Origin: Panagrolaimus kolymaensis
Taxonomy: Eukaryota > Nematoda > Chromadorea > Rhabditida > Panagrolaimidae
DNA length: 64,000 nt
NCBI GenBank assembly: GCA_028622995.1
Contig: JAJQJQ010000071.1
Coordinates: forward strand, 372,001-436,000
Direction: 5' to 3'
Made by a program: the position numbers and the translations under genes. Below the pieces are notes generated by a model. It saw only the letters and a program-made list of their open reading frames with translations, was not told the DNA's origin and did no database searches. Positions 40,201 through 50,298 of the stretch are shown piece by piece (the first letter of the stretch is position 1; every line of letters begins with the position of its first letter).

Positions 40201-43200
40201 GTGTTTAAAAAAAAGAAGTAAATTTGATTCAATAATGCGCGAAAAAATGGAAAAGGCTTAAGGCCGTAATCGGCTCATCAAAAAGAGAACGGCGGCAACT
40301 GCAATGCCATAGATAACTGCGCAAGAGCCCTTTAGGCATAATTTCAGAAGAGTGAAAAATAAAAGAAAATGAGCATTACAAACATTGATGCATGAAATTT
40401 GAGAGAAAATTTTAAACCATTTAAATATTTAATTTGTGCAGAAAAAAATGAAGATGGAAATAAATTTTTTGAAAAAAATTGAAAGAAAGTAACTCAATCT
40501 TGCAAAATATTGCTTAAATATCATTACTATCTCAATTTGATAGTATTAAAAATAACCAAAATATCGTCAAAAAATAATTACTATCTCAATGTGATAGTAA
40601 GCAAAGTTTGCAAATTATTGTTTTAAAATTTTTACTTTCAATGAAAGTAATCAAAATTCTCAAAATATTGTCATTTTTAACTTACTATTAAAGTCACCAG
40701 TAATTGGAATATTAACGTGAATTTCATTTTGCTTTTCATAATTTAAGCTTTTGATTAATTCGATTGAACCATTATTAAAAACTTTCAAATATTCTGAAGT
40801 TAAAGGTGCACCTTCAATACTTTCATCGGTAAAAAGTGCAATTTGTTGATTTAAAAATCCATTCGGGTGATCTTCTTTTAAAGCAATAAAAACATCACTC
40901 GCTCGATCTCTTTTAGCTGTTCGAGTTTTTCTTGATGATGATGATTTAAATAAAGCTGGAGAATCACTGCCGCCAACTATGACTTTAATTTTAGCTTTAC
41001 TTTCCTAAAAAAAATACTTTTATTTTAAGAACCAAAAAAAAATTAGGGATTCTAGGTACCTGTTCTAAAGCATCAACAGCAATAACAAAAAATTCATATA
41101 TTCCATTTTTTAATGTCGTTGTAGCAAATATATCTCCTGCAATTGGAGCAATATCAAATATACTTGATTCTGGATCAATTCGATAAAAAGCTGTTCCACG
41201 TGAGGCTCTGGAAAATATGTTTGTTATTAAAAGTTTATAGAATTTTGTGATTTTTACATTATTTTTGATTCAACTAAATTTTTAATAAATTTTAACTGAT
41301 TTTCAAGCGTCAGTCTAACTTCTTTAAAAATTTGTATTCTTTGGTTACTGTCATTTTTCATGTAACAAATCGATTACTCTCTTTTTTGTCTTTGATCTTC
41401 CTTCTTTTTTTCTTTTAGGTTGCAATTTTTTTTTGTTTTGTTTTTGATCCGATTACTACTTTCCCTTTTTTTTCTTTTCAATTTAATATCCGCTTCCTCC
41501 ATCATTTTTGTGTTTTTGTATTTATCCCTTTCTTTCTTCTTCCAACGAAAAAGATGACGACAAGAAAAAGCTTTAAAAAAAATCCAAGCAATAGCGGCGA
41601 CGATGACCTCGGCCAGTTTTGTTGAAAAAAATCGGGAAAAAACTTAAAAAGCTTTCTTTTTTTTTGCGTAAACAAACAAAACAAAAAAAAGAAGGAAGAA
41701 ACTGGAGAAAAAAGGGTCAAAGAAAAAAAGAAGCGAAAATAAGACAATAATAATAACTCATTTGTGAGGATTAGTTATTTTTGTAAGAAAAAAAACGGAA
41801 GCGATATATATGTATAATTGAAAAGGATTACATGCTACACAGATCGTTTTTTTTAGAAAAAAAATTATGGATATAAATAAACTCACTTTGCTTTAACTCT
41901 CAATAAAGTTAAATGAGCTTGAACACTTTTAATTTCAATAACATAAACATTCGATTCAAAAATAGGTGGCGCCAAAGAAGCACTTCGAATATCCACAATT
42001 AATTTTGTTATTGCCACTCGCTTTTGTTGTTGTCGACGATCAAAAGCTCCAATATAAATTTCTTTTTTGGTTTCATATTTTTTTGGCCGCCTTGAAAGAT
42101 AAATTTTTGCAAAAGATCCATGAAGATATTCTTTGGCATTAACAAAAGTAATAAAATCATTATCATTCGTCGTTACAGGGCCAAAATAAATTTCAGTGGA
42201 TGTTTCATTTTTAAGTGAAATTCTTCCGGGAAGTATTAATTCCGTTTCTGGAGCAGCTGTGAAATCAATGGAAGTGGTGTAAATTGGATGGAGAAATTGA
42301 GGCGCGATTCTGAAGCGACAAAAAATTTTAAACCGTAAAAAGACACATTTTTAGCGTAAAACTTACTCATTTTGAATTTCAGCAAATATAGTTAAAACCC
42401 TTTCATATGGTTTTCGTTCTGCAAGAATATTCAATAAAAATTTTTGACCCTTTAAAACTCCAAGTGGCGATGCCGAAAGAATTGTATGGTTTTCAACTTT
42501 AAAAAATACAGAATGTTCTGATTTTTGGATTGATAAATTTTCATGTTTATTACACACTCCATCGAATGCTAAATCAGCCAGCAACCAACCAATAGGGGCA
42601 TCAAATCGGATTGGATAAACCTGGAAAGTAATAAAAATTTTGAATTAATTGCTTAAATTTGTTTACTCTCATTGTCATTTTTTACATTTTTTTTATTTTT
42701 CACACTTTTTTTGTTTCATTTGCTGCTTTTTTGACCCTTTTTTGAAGAAGAAAAAAATCATCAATCGGGATCGAAGAAGCCCAAGCTACTAGCTCCCATA
42801 TAAGTGTAGTTTTGCAAGATGGTCATCGCCACTTACTCACTTCAAAAAAGCAAGGATCTATCTTCTTTTTTTTCTAGTTAGAATAGGAAATAAACTCTGG
42901 GAATGAATGAATGTCTGTTCTATAGAGAAAAAAACTAAACAAAACCCATTATCCTCTTGAAAATTTGCGCATCCGAGGAAACAAATAAATAAATTTAAAA
43001 AAATATAAAACAAAAGAATCGAAGAAGTAAGTGCAAGAAAATAAAAAATCAATCATTCATTACTCAATAATCTTTTCCGGATGATTGAATTTTAAAAGTG
43101 CCCATATTTTTAATATAAAAAAAAATAAATTACTCACCTTTGCAGCCAATGAAAAATTTAAATAAATAAAAATACAATAAAAAATTAATCTAATGCATGA

Positions 43201-43209
43201 TGATTTCAT
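5531..43209 (-). CDS. hmr-1: Classical N-type cadherin (long isoform), HMR-1/CadN family
   Basis: Calcium-dependent adhesion receptor that links through catenins to actin. Nineteen coding exons in phase: 43138-43209, 42367-42620, 41887-42309, 41060-41207, 40686-41004, 36299-36490, 35305-35778, 35097-35243, 33073-35028, 32697-32840, 31655-32636, 31417-31525, 13219-13448, 12864-13004, 9118-9649, 7902-8618, 7068-7814, 5612-7012, 5531-5554; 9,012 nt, 3,003 residues. Residues 1-24 are a signal peptide ([15 protein letters not shown]). Cadherin repeats with DxNDN linkers ([33 protein letters not shown]) run to about residue 2040. A nematode/arthropod-type membrane-proximal region, Cys-rich EGF modules and two laminin-G domains follow. 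The membrane helix is at about 2854-2878. The tail (~124 residues) has GGGEAD (p120 site) and [18 protein letters not shown] (beta-catenin site). The symbol is by homology and layout; the family assignment is firm. The last exon is tiny and ends in WNRGFER-stop, unlike the longer W-G-x-R-F-x-x-L-A ending usual in the family. Confidence 0.93.
9650..12863 (-). other. Cadherin intron between exons 14 and 15, no gene seen
   Basis: 3.2 kb of AT-rich sequence dense in A/T runs, with consensus splice ends (donor GTAAGT at 12863, acceptor TTTTTAG at 9650). Its open frames are low in complexity. I see no coding or RNA gene in it. Confidence 0.6.
16628..16730. repeat. Two tandem 49-bp mirrored modules
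   Basis: Unit 16682-16730 is GGAGAGTAA - 31 bp - TTACTATTA. Unit 16628-16676 starts AGACAGTAA, carries a CCAAAATATTG centre, and has a degraded right half. The step between units is 54 bp, as in the array at 40.5 kb. Confidence 0.6.
18525..19190 (-). mobile_element. tRNA-headed SINE, copy 1 (interrupted)
   Basis: Minus-strand element. Its 5' head (about 19117-19188) is tRNA-like: ATGGTTCAGTGGTAAAAGAG gives an A box and GGGTTCGAATCC a B box, with an AGAGAT/ATCTCT stem between them. The body reads through TTTAGGATTTACGCAC-like sequence (plus strand) to a 3' end at CAGAGTGAATCATCAAAT. The same head, body and end recur at 29901-30305. This copy carries an extra ~270 bp (18732-19005). Without a proper acceptor stem it is not a functional tRNA gene. 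Confidence 0.75.
18732..19005. repeat. Extra segment with inverted ends inside SINE copy 1
   Basis: Absent from the other SINE copy. Near its left end reads AGCGCAATCAT...GGCGGAGTA. Its right end, on the opposite strand, reads AGCGTAATCATGGCGGAGTA. The mirrored ends suggest a small DNA transposon nested in the SINE, though no target duplication is clear. Confidence 0.4.
27477..27555. other. Imperfect hairpin of about 79 nt
   Basis: Left arm GCAATGGCTAC...CCACTTATA pairs with right arm TATAAGTGG...GTAGCCAATGC around a short AT loop, with an internal mismatch region. Length and shape resemble a pre-miRNA, but a small foldback element is equally possible. It lies about 100 bp from the hAT element. 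Confidence 0.4.
27651..27964. mobile_element. Non-autonomous hAT element (MITE), 314 bp
   Basis: Perfect 15-bp terminal inverted repeats CAGGGCTGTCAAATC / GATTTGACAGCCCTG. An exact 8-bp target duplication GATATAAT sits at 27643-27650 and 27965-27972. An 8-bp duplication with CAGGG-type ends is diagnostic of the hAT superfamily. The interior codes for nothing and is built of GCGATGCGA-type strings in both orientations, far richer in GC than its surroundings. It sits in the giant cadherin intron. The perfect ends suggest a young insertion. Confidence 0.93.
29006..29054. repeat. 49-bp mirrored module
   Basis: TGACAGTAA at 29006-29014 and its mirror TTACTATCA at 29046-29054, 40 bp apart start to start. 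In the giant cadherin intron. Confidence 0.65.
29901..30305 (-). mobile_element. tRNA-headed SINE, copy 2
   Basis: Same family as 18525-19190 and same strand. The tRNA-like head is at 30234-30305 (ATGGCTCAGTGGTAAAAGAG, then GGGTTCGAATCC). The body shares a long near-identical stretch with copy 1 (TTTGCCTCAGACGCTAAAG on the plus strand), and the 3' end is at CAGAGTGAACCATCAAAT. It lacks the inner segment of copy 1. Confidence 0.75.
30429..30477. repeat. 49-bp mirrored module
   Basis: TGACAGTAT at 30429-30437 and TTACTATCA at 30469-30477, with GAATATTGT at the centre. Lies just downstream of SINE copy 2. Confidence 0.65.
31576..31624. repeat. 49-bp mirrored module (degenerate)
   Basis: TCGTAGTAA at 31576-31584 and TTACTGTCT at 31616-31624, inside the short intron between cadherin exons 11 and 12. 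Spacing is exact, half-sites imperfect. Confidence 0.4.
36605..36653. repeat. 49-bp mirrored module
   Basis: TGATAGTAA at 36605-36613 and TTGCTATCA at 36645-36653, with GACAATATTTC at the centre. Near the acceptor end of intron 5. Confidence 0.65.
38277..38349 (-). tRNA. tRNA-Arg(ACG)
   Basis: A 73-nt cloverleaf reads cleanly on the minus strand. The acceptor stem GGCCTTG pairs with CAAGGTC (one G-U), followed by a G discriminator. The D arm is GCG/CGC with loop AATGGATAA. The anticodon stem TCTGC/GCAGA encloses the loop CTACGGA with anticodon ACG. The T arm GTAGG/CCTGC encloses TTCGAAT. A and B boxes are intact and a T5 run follows 3' of the gene, as RNA polymerase III needs. It is intact and intron-less, nested on the same strand in cadherin intron 5. 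Confidence 0.93.
39158..39260. repeat. Two tandem 49-bp mirrored modules
   Basis: Unit 39158-39206 is AGAGAGTAA - 31 bp - TTACTATCG with AACAATATTTTGG at the centre. Unit 39212-39260 is TGAAAGTAA - 31 bp - TTATTATCA. The step is 54 bp. Confidence 0.65.
39740..39788. repeat. 49-bp mirrored module
   Basis: TGATAGTAA at 39740-39748 and TTACTTTCA at 39780-39788, with AAGTATTGTTTC at the centre. Confidence 0.65.
40262..40345 (-). other. GC-rich island in intron 5 encoding a membrane-helix-like peptide
   Basis: About 80 bp near half G+C inside AT-rich intron. In the cadherin sense it has an open frame reading [19 protein letters not shown], then RLRP-stop, like a membrane helix with a very short tail. 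A CCTAAAG acceptor-like site precedes it, but the phase does not match exon 5. Could be a rare alternative terminal exon, a microprotein fragment, a regulatory island or chance. Confidence 0.2.
40484..40690. repeat. Array of four 49-bp mirrored modules
   Basis: Units 40484-40532, 40538-40586, 40592-40640 and 40642-40690. Each is a GTAA-ending half (AGAAAGTAA, TGATAGTAT, TGATAGTAA, TGAAAGTAA), 31 bp, then a TTACT half (TTACTATCT, TTACTATCT, TTACTTTCA, TTACTATTA). Steps are 54, 54 and 50 bp. Centres repeat CAAAATATTG or close variants. The last half-site spans the exon 5 donor at 40685/40686. Confidence 0.8.
42623..42671. repeat. 49-bp mirrored module beside a splice acceptor
   Basis: GGAAAGTAA at 42623-42631 and TTACTCTCA at 42663-42671. 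Read in the cadherin direction, the first half forms the TTACTTTCC just before the AG acceptor of exon 2. Confidence 0.5.
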
Positions 43210-43484
43210 TTTAAATAAGAAAATAAATTAATATTTTTTACTCGTAGTTTTTTTCATTTAAAAAATTTTGTTTTAAAAAAAACTTAAATTTCGATGTCGA
43301 TGATGATAATATTTGTAAGTGATTATGGAATGTTTTTGAATTTACCAAATATAAATGATGCTATTATTACATGAGGCAAGAATGAAAATTAAATGTTTGA
43401 GAAATTATAGCTGAAATTTAAAAAAAGGATGATAGGAAAAAAATTATATTCAAAGTTTTATAAATTTTCTCACGAAACTATCAA

Positions 43485-43533
43485 TGATAGTAAGCAAAAA
43501 TGAACGATAATAAGGCAAATAGTGTTACTGGTA
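43485..43533. repeat. 49-bp mirrored module upstream of the cadherin start
   Basis: TGATAGTAA at 43485-43493 and TTACTGGTA at 43525-43533. An extra AAACTATCA half lies just before it at 43475-43483. About 280 bp upstream of the ATG. Confidence 0.55.
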
Positions 43534-44201
43534 ATTCCGTGTGTCGAGAATTATTTTTTGGGAAAGGCTTCGATGGCAATTAGAAAAAAAACTTTAAAAT
43601 CATAAAAACCGCGCACATAAAAAAATAAATGAATGGATCAATCATTAAAAAACCTCAAAAGAGAAAAAAAATTTTTACATAGAAAAAAAAGCAAAGCAGA
43701 AAAGGGCATGGTCATCTGAAAAAAAAAGAAGAAGAAAAAACGGCGGCAGAAATATAAGGGACGGGTGTAAAATTAAAAAAAAATATGGCGAGAAAAAGAT
43801 TTTACAACAACGCAGTGAAAATACAAAACAATGAAAAACAACAAAAGAAGCAAGTTGTTGGAATAAAAAAACCGAAACAAATTTCATCCCTCCTTTTTTT
43901 TGGTTTGACCTAAACCGCAACCAATATAAATGAAAAAGCAATTTTTTTTTCATCTAAAAATGGGTGTTTTGTTTTTTTTTTGGTAGGTTTTTGAATTAGT
44001 TTTTTTGAGAGAAGCAACAACAAAAATGCAACCTCGTTGTCCACGAACGGGTGTTAATGAAATTAGAAATTAAGGGTGGAGTTTGGTTGAAGCTCAAATT
44101 AAATAAAGTAAAAAGTTTATTTTTTTAAACAAAAAATGGAACAATACCAGTTTAAAAATTTTTTAGTGTTAATAAAGAAATTGGCGGTTTCAAATGGAAA
44201 A

Positions 44202-44250
44202 TGACAGTTATAAAATTATGCAAGAATTCTTACAGATTTTGTTACTATCA
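44202..44250. repeat. 49-bp mirrored module upstream of the cadherin start
   Basis: TGACAGTTA at 44202-44210 and TTACTATCA at 44242-44250. About 1 kb upstream of the cadherin ATG. Confidence 0.6.
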
Positions 44251-47200
44251 TTGATACTCCGTTAATTAAAGAAAAAATTTAAGCCGAAAAAAAGGCTTCA
44301 GTAATACTCTATTTTTTCCATTTATTTTTTGCAGAGTCAAACGCGGCAAAGCAAAAGAAAAGAAAAAAGTGTGAGTAAACACTACTAATCCTTTATTATG
44401 GAAGGAAGAAAAAAAGAAGCTTATTTCTAAAATACCCTTAAGCAATCTATTTGATACTTCTCTCTTTTCTGTCCTCTATTTTTTTTTTTCATTTCTTCGG
44501 CACTAGAAAAAAAGTAAAAAAAACGAATCTAAATAGTCTTATTTGGTCACTCATTTCTCTCTCTTAAAAAATTACGTTGCTTTTAATCATAAAAATTAAA
44601 AAACATGAAACTTCTCTAACTTTTTTGCTTGCATTTTAAAGATTTTTCATTTTTTAAGAGTAAGAAAAAAAACTGAAAAAAATCCAAAAAATAAAAAAAT
44701 ATGTTTTAAGCTTGAAAAGCCGGGAGGAGAAAAAGCAGAGGCATAAATAAATTGGGGATATATCTCATCTCATTCATTCCCATCCGGAGGAGGCAAAAAG
44801 CAGCAGCGGATGGCGCTAATTGATTTTAGACGAAGAAGGAAGAAGAAGGCACATTACACGCATTTCATTTTTTTTTTCAGCCGTCAAAAGCAAAAAAAAA
44901 AGCGCAAAATTCTTTCTTTTTTTAGAAGAATTAGGAGGAGGTTTAAAGGCTTTAAAAAAATAAAAAAAATGAAAGAAAAAAAATGGAGGAGAAGCAAATA
45001 ATGGTCACTCAAAAAATAAAAATTCCCTTATGGCAAATAACAACAACGTTCGGAAGAGAGAAAAGTCAAGTCAAATAATGACGACGACCAATGGCATTCT
45101 TTTATTTTACTTAAATTTTTGAATTAAAATAATATATGGGTGGCAGCAGTCAGCGTAAGTTAGTAGAAATGATATGGAAGAAGGTTAATTATGCAAATTC
45201 TAAAAATAGAAAGAAGCAAAATGAATGAATAAAAAATAAATAAATAAAAATAAAAACAAAAATAAATGCTGGACACAATTAAATTAATGTTAAAAAAGAT
45301 TAAAAATTGTTTTGCGAGCAAAAATTAAATATAGAAAACCTCAAATTTTTCTGGAATAATTTTGAAAAATTTTTTTAGAAGCCCTACAAAAATAAAAAAA
45401 CATCAAAAAGGGAGCGAGAAGTCAAGAATAATGGCTGCTGGCAGCTATTATTTATTTTAACCCTTTAAAAAAACCAACAACAAAAAACGTAACCAAAGCT
45501 CTGTAGAGAGATTAACATTAAGAAGAAGAAAAAAAAATGACTTGGCCTTTTTTTAAGTGGACATCACGCATACATACATAAAAAACAGAAGGGCAGTAAG
45601 ACATAAACATGGGAGTAGCTACTAACGAAAACCCGTCTTAACCTCACAATTAGAAAAGCACACATAAAAAAAGGGGGACGGGCGGAAATTCTTGGCAGGC
45701 AGTAAGTAATAAGGAGAAGAAAAAAAAGTGACCAGACTCGTGCCAAGGCGGAGTTCTTCGTTTTTTTGTTGAAGAGCTCGGGTGTGCGCGAATGATGATG
45801 AACGAATGAAGGCGGATTAAACAACAACACACGCAATCGAAGAAAAAAAATAAATAAGAAGAAGATGGATAAAGAAAAGAAAAGCATCCATCCTTATTAT
45901 TTTATTTTTAAGGAGTTTAATTCTTTTTAAACGATGATTATATAAACTCAAGCAACCGAGAGAGGGAGAGAAAAAAAGAGAAGGGATTAGCTGCGGATGC
46001 TGCCATCTTTTCCGTTTATAAGTATATTATTGAATAAATTCGGTAATGTGTGTGTTGGTAGTAAAATGATGCCAGCTTTTTTGCATCTTCATTTTCATTC
46101 AATCATTTATTACTCAAAAATAATTGAAAAAATAGGTGGTCATTGAAAAATGGAAAATATGGTTGCGCAAAAAGCTGTTTTTTATAAGTAAGGAAAATAA
46201 GCATAAACTCTTTTTTTTGAAGCTCTCTTTTTCAGTTAAAAATGGCAAAACCAAAAAGAGAAAGCAACATTTAAAAAACGGGCAGTAAAAAAGTTCAAAA
46301 ATTAGAGGTGGAAATCAAAAGCAAGAAAAAACTGAAAGTTGAAAGGGCAAAAGTTTTAAAAAAATAAGCGACGGAAAAAATGAAGGAAGGCTTGTCAATT
46401 TGTCGTCAATCTTTTGATTGGTTGGCAGATGGCGGCAGTGGTGGAATTAATAAAATAATAACATTTTGTTGTTGTTTTTCCCTCTTCTTTTTTGACCGAT
46501 TAACTGATTGATTTTGTTAACCTACGCTTTTGGAAAATCGGAAATGAAATAAAGAAGAAAAAAAATTATTATTAATTTAAGTTTGAAAAAAAGCTGTCAT
46601 ATTTTTTAGTTTTAAAAAAAATATTTTTGGGTATCGAAGGAAAAATGATAATCACAAGATTTAGAGAAAAAATGTATGTTACTGTTATTAAATAAGAAAT
46701 GAATGCAAAAAATTAAGGACAGATTCTTAAATAAAAAAAATCTCAACCGAAAATAATTTTCTTTTCCACATTTTTCCATCAACAACAACAACATCAAAAC
46801 CATTTATATTTTTTTTATTAAATAAATCTTTCCTTCCTGGATTACTTTTCTTAATTTCACTCCATTTATTTAATTTTATAACCAAAAATTCATATCCTTT
46901 TCTTTTCCTATGGCAGCATTGAATAAAGATAATCTTATTTTTTTTATTTTATCCTATTTTTGGGGTTTAGAGGCGCCTCAAAGCCGCCAACCAAGTGTCA
47001 ATGTTTTGAAACCGTTCGCTTTTTTCCATTTTTTCCATTGGCGCCATTTTTCTGATTTTTTTATTTTTGAATGAATAAAAATGCATCAAACAAAAACATT
47101 AACAACAAAAAAACGGAGTCAATAAAAAAACTTTTTTTATTATTTTGAAAATGAGTTTTGCGCAACAATGAGGCTAGCTATAAAAAAAAAGAAAGAAGAA

Positions 47201-50200
47201 AACATAACGGTGTAAAAAATAATCTTAAGAATAAATGAGGTTTCTTTATTGTGTGTTAATAAAAAAAATTTATGACTGCTACAAAAAAAATAATAAAAAT
47301 ATTATATTAAAAAATAAGTTCATTTTATGATTGCTGCTTGTGTCTTCTTCTTCGATATGAAAAATTAGAAGCTGGTGTTTTTTCATTTTTCATGCAATAT
47401 TATTGCAATTTGCAAAGAATAAACTATAAAAAAATATATAAAAATTTTTTTAGGTTAATTGAAACCAAATTTTTCCGGGGAATTTTTGCTAAAGTATGAG
47501 TGAGTTAATGGAAGCATAGAATTTTTTTATATCTGATAAAAAAATTTGGAAGAAGCCAACAAAAAAATCAGAAGCTCTGATTGGAGAGAAAAAAGAGAGA
47601 AATGGAGAGCCAAAATTTTTTTAATAACAAAAATAACTTTTAAAAAAATATTATACAGCTGAAAAAAAAATTGATGGTGCCAACCTTTTTTTTGTTACTC
47701 AATGTGTTTGTTTATTAATCTTTATAGAATCCAATGTGTAAAACAAAAAATGACCAAACACATTAGTTGTGTCTTTTTTTGCTGCTAAATGAAAAAGAAG
47801 AGATAAAATTCGACTGCAAAAAAATACATATGTATGTAAAAAAATAACACATATTTCCGGATTCAAAATGAAATAAATATATTTTTCTAATAAAATAACA
47901 CAGCTTTTTCGTCTAACCTTTAACGAAAAAAATAATATGTAATAGATTGAGGCAAAAATAGAAAAGTGGAGATTATAAACGTCGTTATTTTTGGTTTTTT
48001 GATGGTCATTATTTTTATAAGTCAAAAAGAAGAAAATAAAATATTAAAGATGTGAAACTATGGCAATGTTTTTGAAAGGAAAAAATAAAACCGGAAGAGT
48101 CAGTAAAAAAATGATAAATTACTATGAGACAGGCGAATGATGTAAAAAGGAGGGATAGAAAATATTTCAAAGCAAAAAATTATTGGAGGAGTAAATAAAT
48201 GCCACAAAAAAAAAAATAAAGCACAATAATAGACAAATTTGGTGGTGGAAGTTCCAAATCCAAGATATTTAATGGAAATAAAAATCCAAGTCAAATAGAT
48301 CCACAAAAAATAAAAATTCTGACCATCATTATTTAGACTAATAAAGATGATCACATAAAAAACAATTTTTTGTTTCGTATACAAAGATACCGTAAAGAAT
48401 AACATGGCACCCTAAAAACAAACAAGTAAATCTTCTTAAGATAAAAACTTTAATACTATTTTTTTAGCTTTTTACTTTACTTTATTTATTTTATTTTTCT
48501 TATCTATCTCATTCATTCTCATTACTACGATTTTTATTTTTTTGCCATCTTTTTCTTCTCTATTTTTTTTTAACCAATTTAAAATTCTTTAGATTAAAAC
48601 TAACACGTTTCCTTCTTCCTCTTCATTTTTTCTTCTTTTAAATTTCTTGATGCATCAGAAGAAAAAAATTTAACGCGCGCGAATGGCACCAGATGCATTT
48701 AATTTTTTCAAAAAAAAAAACGAGTATTACTTTTTTTTTAAATTTGACTTGACCACAGAGAAAGAAAAAAATGAAATGAAATGGCCAAAATAGCATACAA
48801 ACAACACGCAGCAAAAAAAGAAGGGGTATGGAAAAAAGTCATCGCCGTAATTGGGCGTGAAAAATGAAAAGGAATGAACGAATGAATAAAATAAAAGTGC
48901 CATCAGAAGATGAGATGAAAAATAAGCAAACATATGTATTAACCAAAGAAAGAAGAAGAAAAAAAGCAGAAGGAAAAGAAAGAGATAATGAGAAGAAAAA
49001 AATGAAAGGGAAACGAACGAAATGAAGGCAATTCAAATTTAAAGTCAAATAGTAAAGATGAAGCCAAGAAAAAAAGTAGTGTTAATTCTTGCTTGAAAAA
49101 AAATACATATGTCTTTTAAAAACGTAAGAGTTAAAGATATTATTAAAAAATAAGTCAATTCAAAAGAACAAAAGTTTCAGAATCATCAAAGAAAGTTTTA
49201 AAAAATATTAAGGCTAGGCAAAAATTTTAAATAGAAATTAAATTGAGAAGAATTTTTTTACGAGGAAAAAAAAATTGGTAAGCTGGAAAAATGTAAAATG
49301 AAAAATTAATTAAAACCATTTCTATAAATTTGAGCAGCACTTTTAAAATTTTCAAGCTTTAACTTTTACTTTTATATAATACACATATTAGAATATTCAT
49401 AATAATATGTATCTATCTATCGATATTTAAGTCAAATATCCACTTATATATTTTACAATATTCGCAACAACACCTGTCACCGGAAATCTTGTCAAAAATA
49501 AAAATAAAGTAATCGAAGCATGAGCTTTTTCATGTATTTTTTTTTTCACAAAAAAAGACGAATATAAAGAAAGAAAGAATAAAAAGGAATGACCGGAAAC
49601 AAACAACAAGCAAGCCAAAAGCAAAAAGCAAAAAAAAAAGAAAGAAATATGTGCGCAATTGACAGCGCGCGGTTGGCGGCAGTAGTCTAGGTAGGTTGTT
49701 GGTGGCTGCAATGGCTCATTTATATCCGTGAATGAGTTTATTTGAGTTAGTCAAAATGATGTAGTAGCAAAAAAAAGGAACATTTTTATTTAAATAACTA
49801 CCACCTTCATCAAGTAACTAACTAACTAACAAAAATGAAAAACAACAATCTCAGGTAAAATTATTTTATTATTATGGAAAGTAAAACAGCAGCCAGCAGC
49901 TAGCTTTGTTGTTTGTTGCTGATGCAAAGAAGTCGGACAACAAGCCTTTTCTTCTTCCTTTCAGTGACGACGAAAGCGATGAAACATAAGGATAAAAATA
50001 AATTTGGCTTCCATAAATGTGGATACTCAAAATAAAGAAATAAAAAAGGTGAAAATTTTTTAGTTAGATGTATTTTAACGTTAAAAACCAAATCAAAAAC
50101 ACCCAATAAAATGTTTTTCATTTTTTAATTTCTGTTTCCGGTCTCGCAGTGAATTTCTTGAAACAATAATTCAAGACTTTAGCAAAAGTTGTTCATTCAT

Positions 50201-50298
50201 TCAAAAAATTTTACTTCACCTTTTTGTATCGTGTATTTGCAAACCGAAGAAGCATCCTTCTCATCACCACTACCTAATTGATTGTTGCTAAAAATAAT

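Larger units (their letters stand above)
36491..40685 (-). other. Cadherin intron 5 (4.2 kb) with tRNA gene and module cluster
   Basis: Lies between exon 5 (donor GTAAGT at 40685) and exon 6. Holds the tRNA-Arg gene, a GC-rich 80-bp island and the densest group of 49-bp modules. No further protein gene is supported. Confidence 0.6.
43210..50298. other. 7 kb non-coding flank between divergent genes
   Basis: Lies between the cadherin start codon (43209, minus) and the plus-strand gene at 50299, so it should hold both promoters. AT-rich with dense A/T runs. It contains two 49-bp modules near the cadherin end. The open frames here are low-complexity Phe/Lys/Arg-rich readings and I accept none. 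No clear trans-splice acceptor sits before the cadherin ATG. Confidence 0.5.

Noticed and set aside
41305..41353. Further 49-bp module before TTACTGTCA at 41345
   Set aside because: The left half is shifted by about four bases and poorly matched, so it was not counted.
44810..45887. Open frames rich in Arg/Lys or Phe/Ser upstream of the cadherin
   Set aside because: They mirror purine/pyrimidine runs, with no domain, no splice structure and no codon pattern like the real genes.
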